Both the position numbers and the translations under genes were made by a program. The notes under the pieces were generated by a model. That model was not told the origin of the DNA. It saw only the letters and a program-made list of their open reading frames with translations, and searched no databases. Positions 59,263 to 64,000 of a DNA stretch of 64,000 nucleotides are shown piece after piece. This DNA is from JACVRW01 sp963751105 (GTDB taxonomy: Bacteria; Actinomycetota; Thermoleophilia; Solirubrobacterales; Thermoleophilaceae): the NCBI GenBank assembly GCA_963751105.1, contig CAVVTG010000002.1, positions 682,001 to 746,000 of the forward strand, read 5' to 3'. The stretch's first letter is position 1; every line of letters begins with the position of its first letter.

Positions 59263-60867
59263 ATGGACCCCGTAGCCGAGCTTTCCAGAGAGGTCGAGCA
59301 GACCGCCGCCGAGCTGTCGGGCAACGGGGCGCTCGCCCACACCAGGCTCGAGCGGCCCAAGCAGGCGAGCTTCGGCGACTATTCGAGCAACGCCGCAATG
59401 CTCCTCGCGCCGACCCTTGGTGAGCCGCCGCGCGAGATCGCCGGCCGGCTGAGCGACGCGGTGGGCCAGCGTCTCGGGGAGTCGGTCGAGCGCGTGGAGA
59501 TCGCCGGCCCGGGCTTCCTCAACCTCTTCATGGCCGACCTCTGGTACCTCGACGCGCTCGCGGCGATGCTCGAGGCGGAGGATCGCTTCGGGCAGGGGGA
59601 CCAGGACGAGCGGGTCCAGGTCGAGTTCGTCTCGGCCAACCCCACCGGCCCGGTGACCGTCGCCTCCGCGCGCCACGCCGCCTACGGCGACTCGCTCTCG
59701 CGAATCCTCGAGCTCGCGGGCAACCGGGTGGAGCGGGAGTACTACGTGAACGACGCGGGCAGCCAGGTGCGCAAGCTCGGGGAGGCGATTCAGGCTCGCG
59801 CGCGGGGAGAGGAGCCCGAGGAATACGGGGCCGCCTACGTGAGCGTGCTCGCGGAGCAGATACCGGGCGCGGCCGATGACGACCCGGACGAGGTGGCCCG
59901 GCGCGCGATCGAGCTCCTCCACGAGGGGGTGGAGCGGACGCTCGCGCGCTTCCGCGTGCACATGGACCGCTTCTTCCGCGAGAGCTCGGTGCACGAATCG
60001 GGTGTCCTCGAGGAGGTTCTCGGCGGCCTCGACGGGGTCTACGAGTCCGAGGGAGCGCAGTGGCTGCGCACGACAGACGACGGCGACGACAAGGACCGGG
60101 TGCTGCGCCGCTCGAACGGGGAGCTCACCTACTTCGCCACCGACATCCCTCACCACGCCGACAAGCTGGCTCACGGCTTCGACCACTGGATCAACGTGCT
60201 GGGCTCGGACCACCACGGCTACGTCAAGCGCATCCTCGCCGCGTGGCGGCGCCTCGGCGGCGACCCCGCCGCCTACGAGGTGGTGATCATGCAGTTCGTC
60301 AACCTCCTCGAGGCCGGGCAGCCGGTTCAGATGTCGAAGCGCGCCGGGTCGATAGTCACGCTCGACGACCTGATCGACGACATCGGCGTGGACGCCGCGC
60401 GCTGGTTCCTGCTCTCGCGGAGCCACGACACGCGCATCGACCTCGACCTCGAGCTCGCCCGGCGCCAGTCGCAGGACAACCCCGTGTACTACGTGCAGTA
60501 CGCCCACGCGCGCATCGCCTCGATCCTGCGCAAGGCCGGCGACGCGCGGGTGGAGCAGGCGCTGGGCGCCGATCTGCGCGCGAGCGAGGAGAGCTTTCAC
60601 CCGTCGCAGAGCGCGCTGGTCAAGCGGCTGCTCGAGCTGCCCGAGGCCGTGCGCGACGCCGCCGAACGGCGCGCGCCCCACCGCATCGCCGCCTACGCCA
60701 TCGAGACGGCCCAGGAGTTCTCGGCCTTCTACCGCGACTGCCGCGTGGTGGGCGCAGCCGAGGAGGGGGGCGACGAGGACGTGCGCCTCGCGGTCTGCGT
60801 GATGACCAGGCGCGTGCTGGCCAGGGCGCTCGACCTGCTCGGGGTCGAGGCGCCGGAGGCGATGTAG
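59263..60867 (+). CDS. argS: Arginyl-tRNA synthetase
   Basis: This 534-residue class I synthetase has the HIGH-like region in FVSANPTGPVTVASARHAAY (about residues 122-141) and the KMSKS-like loop QMSKRAGSIVTLDDL (about residues 349-363). The N-terminal Add-1 domain (about residues 1-85) and the C-terminal DALR anticodon-binding domain (about residues 420-534) are present. GAGGG favours the ATG at 59263 over the adjacent GTG at 59260. Confidence 0.97.
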   Translation: MDPVAELSREVEQTAAELSGNGALAHTRLERPKQASFGDYSSNAAMLLAPTLGEPPREIAGRLSDAVGQRLGESVERVEIAGPGFLNLFMADLWYLDALAAMLEAEDRFGQGDQDERVQVEFVSANPTGPVTVASARHAAYGDSLSRILELAGNRVEREYYVNDAGSQVRKLGEAIQARARGEEPEEYGAAYVSVLAEQIPGAADDDPDEVARRAIELLHEGVERTLARFRVHMDRFFRESSVHESGVLEEVLGGLDGVYESEGAQWLRTTDDGDDKDRVLRRSNGELTYFATDIPHHADKLAHGFDHWINVLGSDHHGYVKRILAAWRRLGGDPAAYEVVIMQFVNLLEAGQPVQMSKRAGSIVTLDDLIDDIGVDAARWFLLSRSHDTRIDLDLELARRQSQDNPVYYVQYAHARIASILRKAGDARVEQALGADLRASEESFHPSQSALVKRLLELPEAVRDAAERRAPHRIAAYAIETAQEFSAFYRDCRVVGAAEEGGDEDVRLAVCVMTRRVLARALDLLGVEAPEAM

Positions 60868-60897
60868 CGAGGGCCCTCAGCTACTCTCCCGCGCCTC

Positions 60898-62205
60898 GTG
60901 AGAGCCGCTCTGTGCCTTGCCATCGTGTCGTGCCTCGTCTTCGCGGCACCCGCCGCCGCGGTCGACCGCTACGTGCCGATGAAGGCGCCGCCGGCGCCGG
61001 GCCCGGCCAAGTACGACAAGGTCTTCGTGCAGCAGCTCGGTCCCGCGCGCGCCGAGAACGTGCTCGTGCTCGTTCCCGGAACCAACGGAGGCGCCGGCGG
61101 CATCACCCCGGTGGCCCGCGACATCGTGCGGCGCACGCCGAGCACGCAGGTGTGGATCGTCGACCGCCGCCAGCAGGCCTTCGAGGACACCTCGGTCTTC
61201 CGTACGCGGGATCCGCAGCGCGTCCAGGACTACTACCTCGGCTTCGAGTACAGGCGCACCGTCGGCACCGACGCCAAGTACGTGGCCGACTGGGGTCTGC
61301 GCGTGCAGCTCGCCGACCTGCGCAGCGTCATCCAGCGTGCGCGCAGGGGCGGGCGCCGCGTCATGCTCGGCGGCCACTCGGCCGGAGCCTCCACCGCCGT
61401 GGCCTACGCCGCCTGGGACTTCGGTGGCCGGGCCGGCTACCGCGACATCGACGGGCTGGTGCTGATCGACGGCGGCCTGCGCGGCAGCTTCGACTCGGCC
61501 GATCTCGAAGACGCCAGGACGACGCTGGCCGACATCCGTAAGGGCAACGTCTTCCTCGACCTGCTCGGGCTCGGACTGCCCGAGATCAACGGCATCTTCG
61601 CCCAGGTGGGCGCGCTCTGGGCCTACGAGCGCCCGGACGAGCTCTCGGTGCTGCAGCGCTTCCCGCTCGTGCCCGACTTCCTCAAGCCAAGCGTCCCGGT
61701 CACCAACGAGGGGCTCTTCGGGTACGCCTTCGACGAGACGACCTCGCCGCGCTTCCTCGGTCTCATCCACGTCCGCAGCGGTGGCCTGGCGACGGGTGGC
61801 GGCGACCCACGCGGCTGGCAGGACGGCGAGCTCACCCCGATTCGCCGCCACGCCAAGGCCTACGCAGCCGACGGCCCCAACGCGACCGAGTGGTACTACC
61901 CGCGCCGGCTGGGCCTCGACCTCAACGCGGCCAGCGCGCTGCGCCAGACCCCCGCCGCCCGCTACCTCGGGCTGCGGATCCGGCACGCCAACCGAATCGA
62001 CGTCCCCCTCTACGCGTACGGCACGGCACTCACCGACGGCGGCGTGGCTCGCGGAGCGCGGCGTCTGGCCAAGGGATCGAGGATCGAGCGGCCCACGGTG
62101 GTGGACGACCGCAAGGCCAGCCACCTGGACCCGCTGTCCGGTGCACCGGCGAGGAACCGCTTCCTCAAGTCGGTCGTGCCGTTCCTGCGCCGGTTCGCTC
62201 GCTAG
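60898..62205 (+). CDS. Secreted alpha/beta hydrolase-like protein
   Basis: The 435-residue protein has a signal peptide (about residues 1-21) and an alpha/beta hydrolase core: LVLVPGTNGGAGG as oxyanion region, nucleophile elbow GGHSAGAST (about residues 158-166), and a candidate catalytic His in DDRKASHLDPL near the C-terminus. TACTCT at 60882-60887 lies 10 nt before the GTG. It is probably an extracellular esterase or lipase-like enzyme of unknown substrate. Confidence 0.82.
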   Translation: MRAALCLAIVSCLVFAAPAAAVDRYVPMKAPPAPGPAKYDKVFVQQLGPARAENVLVLVPGTNGGAGGITPVARDIVRRTPSTQVWIVDRRQQAFEDTSVFRTRDPQRVQDYYLGFEYRRTVGTDAKYVADWGLRVQLADLRSVIQRARRGGRRVMLGGHSAGASTAVAYAAWDFGGRAGYRDIDGLVLIDGGLRGSFDSADLEDARTTLADIRKGNVFLDLLGLGLPEINGIFAQVGALWAYERPDELSVLQRFPLVPDFLKPSVPVTNEGLFGYAFDETTSPRFLGLIHVRSGGLATGGGDPRGWQDGELTPIRRHAKAYAADGPNATEWYYPRRLGLDLNAASALRQTPAARYLGLRIRHANRIDVPLYAYGTALTDGGVARGARRLAKGSRIERPTVVDDRKASHLDPLSGAPARNRFLKSVVPFLRRFAR

Positions 62206-62245
62206 CCCGTGACTCACCCACGCGCGGGCGCGTAGTTTTGGGCGG

Positions 62246-63400
62246 GTGTCCGCTGCGCAGCGTGCCCGAGTATCGGTAAGCGTCTTCTTCGCCCTCAACG
62301 GGGCGCTGTTCGCGACCATCTTCTCGCGCCTGCCCGCGATTCAGGAGCGCACGGGCCTGTCCGAAGGCGTGCTCGGCCTGGCGCTCCTCTGCGCGATGGT
62401 GGGCCTGCTGGCCAGCCAGGCGGTCGCCGGCGGTCTCGTGCAGCGTCTCGGCAGCCGGCCGGTGATGACCGTGGGAGCGCTGGGTTATGCCGCGGGGCTC
62501 GTGCCGGTGGCCTTCGCGACGTCGTTCGAGGCGCTCGCGGCCTCGCTCTTCCTCACCGGCTTCGCCAACGGGCTTCTGGACGTGGCCATGAACATCCACG
62601 GCTTGACGGTCGAGCGGCGGCTCGGCCGGCCGATTCTCTCCACGCTGCACGCGTGTTTCTCGTTCGGAGCCCTGTTCGGCGCGGCGCTCGGGGGGCTCGT
62701 GGCGGGGGCCGGCCTCGAGGTGCCGGTGCACCTGCCGGCCATGGCCGCGCTCGGCGCACTCACGATCCTGGTGGCGCGCCACTATCTGCTCGACTCGAGC
62801 GCCGACGCCGCGCCGGAGGGGCCGATGTTCGCCGTGCCGTCCCGCGCGCTGGTGCTGGTCGGCGTCTTCGCCTTCTGCGTGCTGATGTCCGAGGGCGCGG
62901 TGAACGACTGGGCAGCTGTCTTTCTCGCGAACGAGGTCGGCACGGGGGAGGCCACGGCCGCCGCCGGCCTCGCCGCCTTTTCGCTCACGATGGCCGTCGG
63001 GCGCCTGTTCGGGGACCGCCTGAACGAACGGCTCGGAGCTGTGCGGCTGGCCCGCGCCGGAGGCGCGCTGGCAGCCCTCGGCATCGGCACGGCGATTGTC
63101 ACCGACGTGACGGCCGTCGCTCTCGTGGGTTTTGCCGGCGCCGGGTTCGGTCTGGCCGCGCTGTTCCCGCTCGCACTCCGCGCGGCGGCGGCGCGCGGCG
63201 AGGTGGAGGGCCCGTCCGTGGCCGCCGTGACCGCCAGCGGCTACCTCGGCTTCCTCGCCGGGCCACCGGTGATCGGCGGCCTGGCCGAGCTCGCGGGGTT
63301 GCGTGCCGGGCTGCTGTTCGTGGTTGCCGGCTGCCTCGTGGCGGCGGCGCTCGCGCCCAACGTACGCGCCCCGCGGCCCGCCGCGACTAGATCTCGCTGA
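62246..63400 (+). CDS. Major facilitator superfamily transporter
   Basis: The 384-residue membrane protein has twelve hydrophobic segments. The loop between helices 2 and 3 reads QRLGSRPVMTVG, the MFS A-motif region, and GLLDVAMNIHGLTVERRLGR around residue 110 is typical of sugar-type or YbjJ-like MFS members. TAGTTT at 62233-62238 stands 7 nt before the GTG. The substrate is unknown. The 3' end overlaps the convergent ccdA gene by 14 nt. Confidence 0.88.
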   Translation: MSAAQRARVSVSVFFALNGALFATIFSRLPAIQERTGLSEGVLGLALLCAMVGLLASQAVAGGLVQRLGSRPVMTVGALGYAAGLVPVAFATSFEALAASLFLTGFANGLLDVAMNIHGLTVERRLGRPILSTLHACFSFGALFGAALGGLVAGAGLEVPVHLPAMAALGALTILVARHYLLDSSADAAPEGPMFAVPSRALVLVGVFAFCVLMSEGAVNDWAAVFLANEVGTGEATAAAGLAAFSLTMAVGRLFGDRLNERLGAVRLARAGGALAALGIGTAIVTDVTAVALVGFAGAGFGLAALFPLALRAAAARGEVEGPSVAAVTASGYLGFLAGPPVIGGLAELAGLRAGLLFVVAGCLVAAALAPNVRAPRPAATRSR

Positions 63401-64000
63401 AGAAGTTGATCCCGAGATCGTCCATCAGGCTGAGCGCCTCGGCGTTCAGGCGGGTGAGCTCGTTGGTGTAGAGCAGCACGCCCATCACGATCAGCACGGT
63501 GCCGGAGATGAGCGTGATCGCGGTGTAGTGGTTGCGAAAGAAGCGAAAGACGCCCGAGAAGGTCGTGAAGGCGAGCGCGCTGAGGATGAAGGGCACGGCC
63601 AGGCCGAGCGAATAGAAGGCCAGCAGCACGGCTCCCTGGCCCACGGTGTTCTCGGTGGACGCGGCGGTGAGGATGGCGCCGAGCGTGGGTCCGGTGCAGG
63701 GCAGCCAGGCCACGGCGAAGGCGACGCCGGCGATGATCGGCCCGCCCGTGTGGGCGCGGCGCATCAGCTCCTCGGGACGCCAGTCGCGGTTCAGGCGGGG
63801 CAGGAACAGGGTGGCGATGAAGAGCACCCCCAGCAGCGCGATCACCACGCCCGAGATCTCTCGCAGCAGCGCACGGTTGTCCTGGAGCGTCTGGCCGAGA
63901 CCGGTAGCGGTCATCCCCAGGGCCACGAACATCGCGGTGAAGGCCAGGCAGAATAAGACCGCCGGGCCGAGCACGCGGGTTCGCCCGCGGCCCTCCTGGA
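63387..64000 (-). CDS. ccdA: CcdA-type thiol-disulfide membrane transporter, N-terminus beyond window
   Basis: The frame is open to the window end, and about 203 residues are seen. Five hydrophobic segments remain. The second redox Cys is visible in AWLPCTGPTLGAIL; the first Cys, expected in transmembrane helix 1, lies outside. CcdA passes electrons from thioredoxin to extracytoplasmic thiol proteins, often for cytochrome c maturation. A GTG at 63974 is internal and not the true start. Confidence 0.88.
   Translation of the reverse strand, partial: QEGRGRTRVLGPAVLFCLAFTAMFVALGMTATGLGQTLQDNRALLREISGVVIALLGVLFIATLFLPRLNRDWRPEELMRRAHTGGPIIAGVAFAVAWLPCTGPTLGAILTAASTENTVGQGAVLLAFYSLGLAVPFILSALAFTTFSGVFRFFRNHYTAITLISGTVLIVMGVLLYTNELTRLNAEALSLMDDLGINFFSEI

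Overview
The window is high-GC DNA with many GTG/TTG starts, short intergenic gaps, 1-4 nt overlapping operons and an actinobacterial gene set (uvrC-rapZ-gap-pgk-tpiA, PknB-like kinase, DUF3467, TadE-like proteins, Rsb stress module). The best guess is an actinomycetota, plausibly of the class Thermoleophilia (Solirubrobacterales-like). That is inferred from gene content only. I see no rRNA, tRNA, CRISPR array or complete insertion sequence.

Layout. 1-4.5 kb: a truncated membrane protein, uppP, small membrane and secreted proteins, and a tadE-tadE-CpaE-like-hydrolase operon. 4.5-8.8 kb: a minus-strand stress-signalling operon (TetR regulator, RsbR, RsbS, RsbT, a PP2C phosphatase, an RsbU-N/GAF protein, a coiled-coil protein). 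8.8-10.2 kb: a divergent operon encoding a long coiled-coil/SAP-like protein and two microproteins. 10.2-10.5 kb: two gene stumps meeting tail to tail. 10.7-11.9 kb: a GAF-GGDEF protein.

12-31.8 kb is an exopolysaccharide region: a Wzx-type flippase, a Wzy-type polymerase/ligase, two Wzz/BY-kinase fusions, four glycosyltransferases, a nucleotide-sugar epimerase, a methyltransferase, a polysaccharide deacetylase and a secreted beta-helix protein. It ends in an unusual three-gene unit: a Pro-Glu-Pro repeat surface protein, a membrane protein that joins external peptidoglycan-binding domains to a catalytically degenerate serine-recombinase domain inside the cell, and the initiating sugar-phosphate transferase. 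This unit is the best candidate for an undescribed system.

31.8-43.4 kb is accessory sequence: an epoxide-hydrolase-like enzyme with a divergent MarR regulator and paired operators, VOC proteins, a Moco oxidoreductase, VapBC plus a decayed second vapC, a RidA-like protein, a secreted M28 peptidase, a TadG-VanY-SLT fusion, SnoaL-like proteins, an MBL-like protein and a MaoC protein. 43.4-64 kb is mostly housekeeping: uvrC-rapZ, a glycolytic operon (gap-pgk-tpiA-gpmI) running into tgt, a collapsed CocE-type hydrolase pseudogene, an FAD oxidoreductase, a Ser/Thr kinase operon, M48 and M28 membrane peptidases, DUF3467, rlmH, argS, a secreted hydrolase, an MFS transporter and a truncated ccdA. Across the window many starts follow a TANNNT hexamer by only 6-11 nt, which suggests widespread leaderless transcription.
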